DNA of 38,413 bases from Reyranella soli (GTDB lineage: Bacteria; Pseudomonadota; Alphaproteobacteria; Reyranellales; Reyranellaceae): NCBI RefSeq assembly GCF_007992495.1, contig NZ_BKAJ01000023.1, positions 1 through 38,413 of the forward strand. The letters run 5' to 3'. Both the position numbers and the translations under genes were made by a program. Below are positions 1 through 7,363 of this stretch, in pieces; position 1 is the first letter of the stretch, and every line of letters begins with the position of its first letter. The notes under the pieces are model-generated. The model had not been told where the DNA came from. It did no database searches and saw only the letters and a program-made list of their open reading frames with translations.

Positions 1-743
1 GGAGCCCTTGACGTCAAAACCACTGTGACGCGCTACTAGTAGCTCTGCACAGTGATCATGGCGGGTTGGCGCGGGGGGCCGGCGAGATTGCCAGCACTGC
101 CGGCACCTTTGCGCGACCCGAACGATTTTTGCGCCTTTTCGCCCCTTATGGGACGCAAAAATAGAACCGTAGTTGATCCGAGAAAGCACCTCAGTTATAT
201 TGACCGCGCGCTCGCCTCCCGGCGGCTCCGCTCTATGCATCGTTCATCCGGTATCGTCGCGCCCGGCAGCAGCCCTGCCGGGTCCAGCTTTCCGTCATGC
301 CGAGCGAAGCCACCCGAAGCAACCCGCCCTTGCCACAGCGTGAAAACGGTCAGCGGAATTAGCGAAAATTCAAAAACGCAATAGATTCAATGGCTTCGTT
401 GATGTTTTCGGGCCTGGCGGAATCTGGCGGGAATTCCCTCCGGCCAGTGGTCGAGCCGAGGCACGCGACATGTCGTTTCCGTGGCGTTTCAGGCGACAGC
501 GTCCGGCCGCCGGCAGGGCCACAAATCGCAGCGCATCAATGGCTTGCCAACGTTTGCCACGCTGTTGCACGAACACGATCCCGTTTGCGGTTCAGCCCGG
601 CAAAACCACTGTGCAAAGCTAAGCTGGGGAGGTGCCCGCGCAGCGGGCCGAGGGGGCATGACCATCAGGACTGCAGCCCCTGACCCCTCCGGCCCTTCGG
701 GCCACCTCCCCATCGTAAGGACGATGGGGAGGAAGCTGAGACC
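1..743. other. Gene-free stretch at left edge
   Basis: I see no convincing gene here. The open frames present lack family resemblance, a good ribosome binding site and the strong third-position G/C of the neighbours. Visible structure: a hairpin with 7-bp arms CCCGGCA/TGCCGGG at 262-282; a 13-nt direct repeat caaaaccactgtg at 15-27 and 601-613; and a GC-rich inverted-repeat element at 626-729, listed separately. The left edge may contain the trailer of a gene lying outside the window. Confidence 0.5.
626..729. repeat. GC-rich intergenic inverted-repeat element
   Basis: The arm starting ggggaggtgcccgcg at about 626 is an imperfect inverted copy of the segment ending gggccacctcccc at about 711. 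It is followed by a perfect 8-bp hairpin CCCCATCG/CGATGGGG (708-715 and 722-729) with loop TAAGGA. The element lies just downstream of the leftward TctC gene stop and may act as its terminator. The gtaaga/gtaagg loop flanked by C and G runs also occurs in the element at 17494-17623, suggesting one dispersed family. Confidence 0.6.
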
Positions 744-1721
744 TCAGTCAGTTGCCTTGATGTCGTTGTCCCTGATGACCTTGAACCAGCGCTCCTGCTC
801 GGCCTTGTGGAATGCCGCGAACTCCTCGGGCGAGCTGGCGAGGACTTCGAGGTGGATCTGCTCGACGAATTTCTGCATCACGTCGGCCGACCGCACCGCC
901 CTGGCGAGTTCGGCGTTCATGCGATCGACGATCGGCCGCGGCATGCCGGCGGGTCCGTAGAGGCCCCACCAGGAATAGGTCGGGTAGGATTTGATACCCT
1001 GCTCGGTAAGGGTTGGGATGTCGGGAAGCGCCGGCGGCCGCTTCTCGCCGGTAGTGGCCAACGCGCGCAGCTTGCCGGTCCGGCAATAGGGCACGGCCGA
1101 CACCAACGTGGTGATGCACATGTCGGTGACGCCGGCCAGGGCGTCCTGCACCGTCGGCCCACCACCCTTGTAGAAGATGAAGTTGGCGTCGAAGCCGTTC
1201 TCCTTGCGGACATGGGTCATCAGCAGCAGCGACTGGCTGGCCGACAGCATGCCGACGCTGACCTGGCCCGGCCGCCTGCGGGCGTCGGCCACGACCTCGG
1301 CGAAGGTCTTGTAGGGGCGGTCGGGATGGCAGGTGATGACCAGCGGGGCGCGGCCGACCAGCATCACGTTGAAGAGATCGGAGTCCTTGTAGGTGAGGTT
1401 GGGCGTGAAGGCGGGGCTCAGGATGTGGCTGTCGAAGGTCACCATCCAGGTCTGGCCGTCGGGTGGTGACTTGGCGGTGGCCGTGGCGCCGATCACGCCG
1501 GCGGCGCCGGGCTTGTTCTCGACCACGATCTGCCAGCCGGTGTTATCGCCCAGCTTGGCGGCTATGATGCGGGCGATCGGATCGGTGCCGCCGCCCGGCG
1601 GGAAGGGCACGATGAACTTGATCGGCCCCTTCGGCCAGTCGGCCTGGGCATTGACGCGGGATACCCAAAGGGTCGTGCCGAGGCTCCCAGCCAGCACGAC
1701 GCGGCGACGCAAGACGGCCAT
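744..1721 (-). CDS. TctC/Bug-family periplasmic solute-binding protein
   Basis: This is a 325-residue extracytoplasmic binding protein of the tripartite tricarboxylate transporter (TctC/Bug) family, which delivers small carboxylates or related ligands to TctAB membrane partners. The N-terminus has a run of arginines (residues 5-7) before a hydrophobic stretch and an AQA-like cleavage site near residue 26, so export by Tat or Sec is expected. The family hallmark PFPPGGGTDPIAR lies at about 39-51, followed by the usual KSPPDGQT and DRPYKTFAE blocks. Length is normal for the family. No tctA or tctB is nearby, so it is an orphan, as is common for this expanded family. It closely resembles the protein at 5249-6241. 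The ligand cannot be read from sequence. An FNR-type box sits about 71 nt upstream of its start but more likely serves the divergent gene. Confidence 0.9.
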   Translation of the reverse strand: MAVLRRRVVLAGSLGTTLWVSRVNAQADWPKGPIKFIVPFPPGGGTDPIARIIAAKLGDNTGWQIVVENKPGAAGVIGATATAKSPPDGQTWMVTFDSHILSPAFTPNLTYKDSDLFNVMLVGRAPLVITCHPDRPYKTFAEVVADARRRPGQVSVGMLSASQSLLLMTHVRKENGFDANFIFYKGGGPTVQDALAGVTDMCITTLVSAVPYCRTGKLRALATTGEKRPPALPDIPTLTEQGIKSYPTYSWWGLYGPAGMPRPIVDRMNAELARAVRSADVMQKFVEQIHLEVLASSPEEFAAFHKAEQERWFKVIRDNDIKATD

Positions 1722-1791
1722 GTCAGCCTCCCGGATGCGTCTGTATTTTCGGCGAGCCTAGGCCGGGCTGCTGGCAGGCGCCAGAGGCCTG

Positions 1792-1805
1792 TTGACCAAT
1801 ATCAA
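1792..1805. promoter_or_regulatory. FNR/FnrN-type box upstream of ppk2
   Basis: TTGACCAATATCAA matches the FNR-family consensus TTGAT-N4-ATCAA at nine of ten fixed bases. Its centre lies about 58 nt upstream of the ppk2 start. An activator at the classical -41.5 position would therefore give a leader of about 17 nt. An FNR homologue is encoded two genes downstream, so autoregulation is plausible. A near-identical box lies at 5143-5156. Confidence 0.65.
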
Positions 1806-1856
1806 TGCCGTACGCCAGTACGGCTCGTTAGCCTGATCCGGGGAGTAGGAACGGCC

Positions 1857-2654
1857 ATGAGCAAGGATGTCGGCGAGAAGCTGAAGCGCAAGCAGTACGA
1901 GAAGGAACTCGAGAAGCTCCAGGTCGAGCTCTGCCATCTGCAGGACTGGGTCAAGGCGACCGGCGAGCGGATCGTGATCGTGCTCGAGGGCCGTGATGCT
2001 GCCGGCAAGGGCGGGCTGATCAAGGCGATGACCGCGCGCGTGAGCCCGCGGGTCTTTCGCGTCTTTGCCTTGCCTGCACCCACCGACCGGCAGAAGACCG
2101 AGATGTACATGCAGCGCTACATCGAGCACTTCCCGGCGGCTGGCGAGATCGTGATCTTCGACCGCAGCTGGTACAATCGCGCCGGCGTCGAGTACGTCAT
2201 GGGTTTCTGCACGCCCGAGCAGCATCAGCGCTTCCTGGAGCTCTGCCCGGTCGTCGAGAGGTTCGTGGTCGACGGCGGCATCAGGCTGCTCAAGATTTGG
2301 CTGGAAGTCGGGCAGAAGGAGCAGGAGCGCCGCTTCATGGCGCGCATCGAGGATCCGATCCGGCAATGGAAGCTGAGCCCGATGGATACCGAGTCCTTCA
2401 AGCGCTGGTACGAATATTCCAAGGCGCGCGACATGATGCTGGAACGCACCGATACGGAAGAGTCGCCCTGGTATATCGTGCGCACCGACGACAAGCGGCG
2501 GGGCCGGCTCAACGCCATCTCCCATATCCTGGCGCAGATCCCTTACAAGCGGATCGACAAGGCCAAGGTCAAGCTGCCGCCGCGCTCGGACAAGCGGCAA
2601 TATGACGACCATGCGACGATGAAGGGTCGCCGCTTCGTCAATGAGCTATACTGA
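1857..2654 (+). CDS. ppk2: Polyphosphate kinase 2 (PPK2)
   Basis: A 265-residue PPK2-family kinase that transfers phosphate between polyphosphate and nucleotides (class I enzymes convert NDP plus polyP to NTP, and the reverse) in the cytoplasm. Walker A GRDAAGKG is at residues 45-52, Walker B with the family block IFDRSWYNRAGVE is at about 100-112, and the lid RRFMARIEDPIRQWKLSPMD spans about 158-177. Length and the single kinase domain match a one-domain PPK2, probably class I, although class cannot be proven here. The start ATG follows a GGGGAGTAGGA ribosome-binding region. An FNR-type box upstream and an FNR-type regulator downstream suggest induction under low oxygen, when polyphosphate could top up the ATP pool. 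The 19-nt gap to the next gene suggests co-transcription. Confidence 0.95.
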   Translation: MSKDVGEKLKRKQYEKELEKLQVELCHLQDWVKATGERIVIVLEGRDAAGKGGLIKAMTARVSPRVFRVFALPAPTDRQKTEMYMQRYIEHFPAAGEIVIFDRSWYNRAGVEYVMGFCTPEQHQRFLELCPVVERFVVDGGIRLLKIWLEVGQKEQERRFMARIEDPIRQWKLSPMDTESFKRWYEYSKARDMMLERTDTEESPWYIVRTDDKRRGRLNAISHILAQIPYKRIDKAKVKLPPRSDKRQYDDHATMKGRRFVNELY

Positions 2655-2673
2655 TGGACGGTAGGAGGACGCC

Positions 2674-3108
2674 ATGAAGCTGCTCACCGTCAAGGAACTG
2701 CAAGCCCGGATCGCCGAGGTGGAGGGCGCCAAGGCCTCGGCCGCGCTCAAGGCGCAGCACGCGGAGGATGAGGAGAAGCGCGCCCTGCTCGAGCGGCTGA
2801 CCAAGCCGTCGGGACTGAGCGACGACGAGGTGATGGAGAAGGCCTCGATCATCATCAACCGCGCGGTCGAGAACGGCCAGATGTCTGTGCAGGTCTTCCG
2901 CTTTCCCCATTCGCTTTGCAGCGACAACGGCCGGGCCATCAACCAGGCCGAGGCCGGCTGGGAGGCGACGCTGACGGGCATTCCCCGGGAGATCTACGAC
3001 TTCTGGAAGCGCCAGCTGCAGCCGCGCGGCTATCACATCCGCTACGAGACAATCAATTATCCGGGCGGCATGCCGGGCGACGTCGGCATCATCCTGAGTT
3101 GGGGCTGA
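2674..3108 (+). CDS. Conserved-looking unknown protein, 144 aa
   Basis: I do not recognise a named family. The protein begins with a charged, alanine- and glutamate-rich helical segment (about residues 1-45, possibly coiled coil). A compact alpha/beta-looking part follows, ending in YETINYPGGMPGDVGIILSWG-like strands. There is no signal peptide or membrane segment, so it should be cytoplasmic. A GGAGG ribosome binding site precedes the ATG by about 6 nt. It lies 19 nt after ppk2 and 31 nt before the FNR-type regulator on the same strand, so the three are probably one transcript. That context makes it a candidate for a low-oxygen or polyphosphate-linked role, which is inference only. Confidence 0.75.
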   Translation: MKLLTVKELQARIAEVEGAKASAALKAQHAEDEEKRALLERLTKPSGLSDDEVMEKASIIINRAVENGQMSVQVFRFPHSLCSDNGRAINQAEAGWEATLTGIPREIYDFWKRQLQPRGYHIRYETINYPGGMPGDVGIILSWG

Positions 3109-3139
3109 TACGGTTCAGACAGTGTGATAACATCCCGCC

Positions 3140-3922
3140 GTGAACTTCACGGCGCCTCCCGGCCAGCCGCGGGGCATAGCGGTTGGGCTGAAGTTGCTTA
3201 CTTCCCTGCCATGCGACCGCTGTGTCGGCAGGTCGCTGAACCTGTGCAGGCCACTGGATGATGCCCGCCTTCGCCGGCTGCTGGCGCTGGGCGGCATCCG
3301 CCACTGGAAGCGGCACGAGACGCTGTTCCGCGCCGGCGATCCGATGACGTCGTTCTTCAAGATCCGCAAAGGCATCGCCGCGGTCTCGCGCGCGCTTGAT
3401 GACGGCCGCCGGCAGATCGTCGCCGTGCGCGCGCCGGGCGACTGCGTGGGCTATCTCGACAACGACGGCAGGTACGCCTTCGAGGGCGAGGCGCTGACCG
3501 ACGTCGAGGCCTGCGCCTTCGATCGCCGCGGCTTCGACGCCTTCGCTGCCGATCATCCCGACCTCGCCGCGGCGGTGTCGGAAGCGCTGTCGAGCGCGCT
3601 CAAGCAGACCGGGCAGGCCATGCTGGTGCTCGGCCAGCTGAAGTCGACCGAGCGCGTGGCGCATTTCCTCTGCGAGATCGACGCGCTGTACCGCGACCGC
3701 CATATCGGCGGCACGCCGCTTGTCCTGCACATGAGTCGCGGTGAGATCGGCGACTATCTCGGTCTCACCATCGAGACGGTGAGCCGCAGCATGGGCAAGC
3801 TGAAGAAGCGCGGGCTTATAGGTCTCATCGGCAGCGACGGCGTCGTCGTGCTTGAGGGCGCCAAGCTGCGCGAGGTCGGCAAGGTGGGCGCGGCGCCGGC
3901 CAGCGTGGCCGCCGCCTTCTGA
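3140..3922 (+). CDS. fnrN: FNR/FnrN-type oxygen-sensing transcription regulator
   Basis: A 260-residue Crp/Fnr-family activator. Cysteines C25, C28 and C36 form CX2CX7C, the spacing found in FnrN-type proteins. C125, in DVEACAF, aligns with the fourth ligand of E. coli FNR (C122). The set should hold an oxygen-labile 4Fe-4S cluster. The cyclic-nucleotide-like beta-roll covers about 40-150. The C-terminal helix-turn-helix SRGEIGDYLGLTIETVSR carries the E-x-x-S-R recognition pattern that reads TTGAT half-sites. The annotated start is an ATG at 3140. It is probably the last gene of the ppk2 transcript, with an FNR-type box in front, implying autoregulation. Its stop lies 4 nt from the stop of the convergent broken gene. 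FixK proteins lacking cysteines are excluded by the four cysteines. Confidence 0.93.
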   Translation: MNFTAPPGQPRGIAVGLKLLTSLPCDRCVGRSLNLCRPLDDARLRRLLALGGIRHWKRHETLFRAGDPMTSFFKIRKGIAAVSRALDDGRRQIVAVRAPGDCVGYLDNDGRYAFEGEALTDVEACAFDRRGFDAFAADHPDLAAAVSEALSSALKQTGQAMLVLGQLKSTERVAHFLCEIDALYRDRHIGGTPLVLHMSRGEIGDYLGLTIETVSRSMGKLKKRGLIGLIGSDGVVVLEGAKLREVGKVGAAPASVAAAF

Positions 3923-3926
3923 CGTC

Positions 3927-4373
3927 CTAACGCCCGGCCGGTCGATAAACCAGCATGGTGCCGCGGTCGGTAGGGACCGCCGTGATGATCGTGCCGCGGC
4001 GCTCGTCCCGCCATACGCGCTGGGCTTCATCCATGGGCTTGCCGTGAATGCCCTGCAGGAGGCCAGTCTGCAGCTCCGGATCGGAGTCGGGGAACAGTAC
4101 GACCGTCTGGGCGAGCTTGCCGTCGCTGTTGAATGCAAACGACGTCGATGCCGGCATGCCCACCATCTCCAGCCGCTCGACGAAGAGCGAAGGCTGCAGG
4201 CCACCGGGTGGTGGCGTGCAGACCGGCGCGTCGGCGCGGCACGGCACGGCCTGGCCTGAGCTCGCCGACATGATCTGAGAAGGCGTGAAGCCCCATTCGG
4301 CATACTGCCACTAGGCGTGTGCCGGCACGGTAATAGTCGTCGCCAGGATCAAGGCGAGGATCAGTGAGCGCAT
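3927..4373 (-). pseudogene. Secreted unknown protein interrupted by an amber codon
   Basis: Reading leftward from the ATG at 4373, the frame encodes a clear Sec signal peptide, MRSLILALILATTITVPAHA. The very next codon is TAG (4311-4313), after which the same frame continues without a break to the stop at 3927. The rest encodes WQYAEWGFTPSQIMSAS and about 110 further residues with two cysteines. A single C-to-T change would turn a CAG (Gln) codon into this TAG. An internal ATG at 4271 could restart translation but would give a protein without a signal peptide. I do not recognise the family. It follows the gene at 4441-5064 by 67 nt on the same strand. It is either a young pseudogene, a sequencing error or a rare readthrough case. 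Confidence 0.7.
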
Positions 4374-4440
4374 GATTCGACGTAGCATTTTGATCGGATG
4401 GAGCCACCCGAGCCCCATCCGATCGCGGGCTCGTGCGGGA

Positions 4441-5064
4441 TCAGCGGATGACAGTGGCCTTGATGGCGGTTTGCTGGCTCCACACGGTGATGACCTGGTC
4501 GCCGACCTTGACTGACCTCACGGCAGCCTGGCCATTCGCGGTCTGCGCCGTCGGCAGCTGGATGACCTCGCCACTATCCGGCGCCGGCTCCTCGGGCCGG
4601 CCGCCCGAAGCGTTGATCAGGTAGATCGTGTTGCCGTCGACCTTGGTGACCATGCCGTCCATGCGCCACAGCTTGATCGGCTCCTGCATGCCGGGGATGC
4701 CCTGCAGGCGCGCCCCCTTGGCCAGCATCGCCTTGGCCTGGGTGTCGTTCTGCGCCGTCTTCGGGGCGATCATGAAGTCGAGGTAGTCGTACCACTGGGT
4801 GTCGACGATGTTGCCGACCTTGAGCGACGGATAGTTGGTGACGAGGTCCGCAGCGCGCATCTTCACGCGGCCGAGGTCCTCCCACACGATGTTGAAGATG
4901 CGGCGTTCCGGATGGAGGCTGTGGATCGTGCCGCGCTTGAAGTTCTGGTAGGTGTTCGGCACGACGAGATCGTCACCCTGCGCGGCAAGCGGCAAGGGCA
5001 GGGCGGTCGCCAGACCGGCGCCTCCCATCAGTTTGAGCGTGGTACGACGGCTAGCTCGTGACAT
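4441..5064 (-). CDS. Tat-exported unknown protein, 207 aa
   Basis: The N-terminus has a good twin-arginine motif (S5-R6-R7-T-T-L10-K11), then a glycine/alanine/leucine-rich core and an LAAQG cleavage region near residue 29. Export to the periplasm by Tat is therefore likely. The mature part looks like an all-beta, OB-like domain that repeats the idea of a bound value (VGNIVDTQWYDY, KVDGNTIYLINASG, VKVGDQVITVWSQQTAIKATV). I cannot assign a family. An FNR-type box lies about 79 nt upstream of the start, so low-oxygen control is likely. The broken secreted gene at 3927-4373 may be co-transcribed with it. Confidence 0.8.
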   Translation of the reverse strand: MSRASRRTTLKLMGGAGLATALPLPLAAQGDDLVVPNTYQNFKRGTIHSLHPERRIFNIVWEDLGRVKMRAADLVTNYPSLKVGNIVDTQWYDYLDFMIAPKTAQNDTQAKAMLAKGARLQGIPGMQEPIKLWRMDGMVTKVDGNTIYLINASGGRPEEPAPDSGEVIQLPTAQTANGQAAVRSVKVGDQVITVWSQQTAIKATVIR

Positions 5065-5142
5065 GGCTGGTCCCCGCTTGTTTCTTCTCTCGCGTCCAGG
5101 ATGAACGCCGAAACAACGTGAACCGGGCTCCCGGCGTGGGCT

Positions 5143-5156
5143 TTGACCAAAATCAA
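5143..5156. promoter_or_regulatory. FNR/FnrN-type box upstream of the Tat-exported protein gene
   Basis: TTGACCAAAATCAA matches TTGAT-N4-ATCAA at nine of ten fixed bases. It differs from the box at 1792 by one base over 16 when the following TG is included. The centre is about 85 nt upstream of the leftward start at 5064. A -41.5 activating site would therefore give a leader of roughly 44 nt. It lies between that gene and the stop of the second TctC gene. Confidence 0.65.
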
Positions 5157-5248
5157 TGACGAGGCCCGCCGCGGTCGGATTTGCCTGGTCGCGCCGGGCA
5201 ACCGGTGCGCGCCCAGCGACCGACTTCTTCGCTGCTGGCGACCGGGCC

Positions 5249-6241
5249 CTAGTCGCCCCTGATGTCGTTCTCCTTGATCACCTTGAACCAGCGCTCCTGC
5301 TCGCTCTTCTGGTAGGCGGCGAAGTCCTCGGGCGAGCTGGTCATGATCTCCATGTTGAACTGCTCGATGAACTTCTGCGTCACGTCGGGCGTGCGCACCG
5401 CCTTGGTGATCTCGGCATGCATGCGATCGACGATCGGCTTGGGCACGCCGGCCGGCGCATAGACGCCCCACCACGAATAGGACGGGAAGGCCTTGATGTT
5501 CTGCTCGGCCAGCGTCGGCACGTCGGGCAGCGCCGGCGTGCGCGCCTCGCCGGTAACCGCTACGGGGCGGATCTTGTTCGCGCGAATGTGCGGGCTGAAC
5601 GAGGCGAGGCTGGAAATGCCGATGTCGGTGACGCCGCCCAGCAGGTCCTGCACCAAGGGGCCGCCGCCCTTGTAGGGGATCAGGTTGATCTTGAGCGCGT
5701 TCTCCTTGTTGATCAGCGTCGCCAGCACCAGCGCCTGGCTGCCGCCCAGCACGCCGAAGCTCACCTTCTCGGGCCGCGCCTTGGCATCGGCCGCTACCTC
5801 GGCGAAGGTCTTGTAGGGCCGGTCGGGGTGCGCGGCGATCGCCTGCGGCGTGCGCCCGATCAGCATGACGTTCATCAGCTCGGAGTCCTTGTAGGGGATC
5901 GACGGAGCGAACGCCGGATTGAGGATATGGCTGTCGAAGGTCACCATCCAGGTCTGGCCGTCAGGCGGCGACTTGGCCGCGATCGACGCGCCGACGACGC
6001 TGGCGCCGCCCGGCTTGTTGTCGACGATGACCTGCCAGCCGGTCTGGTCGACGAGCTTGGCCTGGATGATGCGCGCCACCGGGTCGGTCGAGCCGCCGGG
6101 CGGGAAGGGGACGATGATCTTGACCGGCCCCTTGGGCCAGTCGCCGGCCTGGGCGAGGTTCTGCGCCTTGACGACGGCGGGCGCAGCTACGGTCGCGGCG
6201 GCACTGCCGATGAGTACTGAACGACGACGAAGAACGGACAA
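5249..6241 (-). CDS. TctC/Bug-family periplasmic solute-binding protein (second copy)
   Basis: A 330-residue TctC/Bug binding protein with a Tat-like leader (R5-R7, then a hydrophobic core and VVKAQ near residue 27). The hallmark PFPPGGSTDPVAR lies at about 45-57. The start codon is TTG at 6241, supported by a GGGAGG ribosome binding site about 6 nt upstream; no ATG in frame fits the signal peptide. It is highly similar along its whole length to the protein at 744-1721, including KSPPDGQTWMVTFDSHIL and the C-terminal SEQERWFKVI-like block. The two are probably diverged duplicates now separated by the FNR island. No TctA/TctB partner is present and the ligand is unknown. Confidence 0.9.
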   Translation of the reverse strand: MSVLRRRSVLIGSAAATVAAPAVVKAQNLAQAGDWPKGPVKIIVPFPPGGSTDPVARIIQAKLVDQTGWQVIVDNKPGGASVVGASIAAKSPPDGQTWMVTFDSHILNPAFAPSIPYKDSELMNVMLIGRTPQAIAAHPDRPYKTFAEVAADAKARPEKVSFGVLGGSQALVLATLINKENALKINLIPYKGGGPLVQDLLGGVTDIGISSLASFSPHIRANKIRPVAVTGEARTPALPDVPTLAEQNIKAFPSYSWWGVYAPAGVPKPIVDRMHAEITKAVRTPDVTQKFIEQFNMEIMTSSPEDFAAYQKSEQERWFKVIKENDIRGD

Positions 6242-6273
6242 TTAATCCTCCCTTGCTTTACTTGCGCCGCCGG

Positions 6274-6690
6274 TTACCCGACCAGTCTGAACCCCACCGC
6301 GGCGAAATGGTGATCGAACGTGAACGCTACTCGTATGCGGGCGCGTTTCATGATTGCAAAGCTGGTTGCATCGACGGCCGACAGCTTGTGAAGATCTTTG
6401 CGTCGAAAGTAGTCCCAGGACTGGGCCAAATCGCGCAGCTCGCAGGGAAGCACTTTGACTGGGACACGACCGTAGATCGATTCCTTCCAGGCCAATGCCA
6501 CGTCCCTATGAGCATTGCGCTCAAGAAAGGTAAAGGTTTCGAGGACGACGGGAATCGAGGTGTGAAGCCTGCCCCCGGCCTCCTCGAGTATCTCCCAATG
6601 CTCTCGGGCGCGCTCATGCAGCGGGTCGCGTGAGAGGGCCAGCGCGATCCATGCGCCGCTATCGACGAAGACCGCTTCGCCCTGCCGCAT
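6274..6690 (-). CDS. VapC-like PIN-domain toxin
   Basis: A 138-residue PIN-domain protein, a family of metal-dependent ribonucleases that act as toxins in type II toxin-antitoxin systems. The acidic metal-binding set is complete: D10 (VFVDSG), E51 (VLETFTF), D107 (SAVDATSF) and D126 (FTFDHHF). The frame is open further upstream, but I chose the ATG at 6690 because it overlaps the antitoxin stop by one base (TAATG). That arrangement is typical of coupled toxin-antitoxin genes, and the protein then begins directly with the PIN core. The likely target is tRNA or rRNA, as for known VapC proteins, but this is unproven here. Confidence 0.9.
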   Translation of the reverse strand: MRQGEAVFVDSGAWIALALSRDPLHERAREHWEILEEAGGRLHTSIPVVLETFTFLERNAHRDVALAWKESIYGRVPVKVLPCELRDLAQSWDYFRRKDLHKLSAVDATSFAIMKRARIRVAFTFDHHFAAVGFRLVG

Positions 6691-6899
6691 TAGACGTCGT
6701 CGTGGACGCTGTCGTGGTCGACGGATGTCCGCTTCGGTTCGCCGTCCCATAGCGCAACCGGCCCCTTGGCCGGCGGCTTGAGCACCTGCCTGCGGATCGC
6801 CTCTCGAATGAGGTCGGCCACGCTGCGGCCGGAGCGCGCTGCCGCCTTGCGCAGAGCGGCAAGCTCCTCTGATGGCAGATATACCTGGGTCTTTTCCAT
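6690..6899 (-). CDS. Ribbon-helix-helix antitoxin (CopG-like)
   Basis: A 69-residue antitoxin partner of the PIN toxin. The first 40 residues form a ribbon-helix-helix: the strand KTQVYLP, then helices EELAALRKAAARSG and SVADLIREAIRRQVL. The acidic, disordered-looking C-terminus (WDGEPKRTSVDHDSVHDDV) would wrap the toxin. An upstream in-frame TTG at 6935 exists but lies inside the palindromic operator, so the ATG at 6899 is preferred. The family dimer normally binds its own promoter, and the TGACATATGTCA palindrome just upstream is the obvious site. Confidence 0.88.
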   Translation of the reverse strand: MEKTQVYLPSEELAALRKAAARSGRSVADLIREAIRRQVLKPPAKGPVALWDGEPKRTSVDHDSVHDDV

Positions 6900-6906
6900 G
6901 TGTGTC

Positions 6907-6935
6907 AAATTAGGTCGCTCAGTGACATATGTCAA
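6907..6935 (-). promoter_or_regulatory. Toxin-antitoxin promoter overlapping a palindromic operator
   Basis: Read leftward, TTGACA (6935-6930) is followed by a 17-nt spacer and TAATTT (6912-6907), a plausible -35/-10 pair. The start point would fall at or next to the antitoxin ATG, implying a leaderless mRNA. A perfect 12-bp palindrome TGACATATGTCA (6923-6934) covers the -35 box. A further TTTGACA copy overlaps the -10 side at about 6903-6909. This fits autorepression by the ribbon-helix-helix antitoxin. Confidence 0.55.
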
Positions 6936-6942
6936 AAGTCGG

Positions 6943-7281
6943 TCAAGCCCGATCCGAAATCGAGAAGGGATTGCCGTCGGGGTCCTTGCCCTCGCAACGC
7001 ACCAGCCCGCCGCCGGTCATCAGCTTGGACATTTTGGCGCCGCGGCCGACCAGTTCCTGGCGCGCCGCCGGGATGTCCTTGGCCCAGAAGCCGATCTTGG
7101 GCGGCCGGCGGCCGACCGCCGAAGTGCCGTTGTGCAAAGCGATGACGCAGCCGTTGGCGTCGAACTCCTTCCAGCCCTTTTCGTCCTTCCTGACCTTGAG
7201 GCCGAGCACGTCGCGGTAGAACGCCATCATTCCCGGCATGTTCTTTGTGAAAAGCACGATGCGCCGCATCGATAGTGTCAT
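6943..7281 (-). CDS. VOC/glyoxalase-family protein
   Basis: A 112-residue single-domain vicinal-oxygen-chelate protein (MRRIVLFTKNMPGMMAFYRDVLGLKV at the start, and a typical C-terminal KDPDGNPFSISD). The family includes glyoxalases, dioxygenases and antibiotic-binding proteins; the substrate cannot be predicted. The ATG at 7281 follows a GGAGG ribosome binding site by 6 nt, which decides it over the longer upstream frame. The C-terminal acidic ligand usually found in metal-binding VOC enzymes is not obvious (FSISD), so it could be a binding rather than catalytic protein. It is divergent from the nucleosidase gene. Confidence 0.88.
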   Translation of the reverse strand: MTLSMRRIVLFTKNMPGMMAFYRDVLGLKVRKDEKGWKEFDANGCVIALHNGTSAVGRRPPKIGFWAKDIPAARQELVGRGAKMSKLMTGGGLVRCEGKDPDGNPFSISDRA

Positions 7282-7363
7282 GTTTGCCTCCGCAATCGGG
7301 GCGAGCAGGACACGAATCGATTTTTTTGCCAAGCGGGATTCGACGAGCTATTCAGCGGACACC

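Noticed and set aside
52..384. A possible 110-residue protein in the left gap
   Set aside because: There is no ribosome binding site, no coding-like third-position bias and no domain.
15..613. 13-nt direct repeat caaaaccactgtg at 15-27 and 601-613 as possible attachment or insertion ends
   Set aside because: No integrase, tRNA or transposase is nearby, and the repeat is short. It is recorded only as structure in the gene-free stretch.
3089..4303. A 404-codon minus-strand frame opposite the FNR-type regulator
   Set aside because: The FNR protein on the plus strand is unambiguous, and this frame is Arg/Ala-rich noise.
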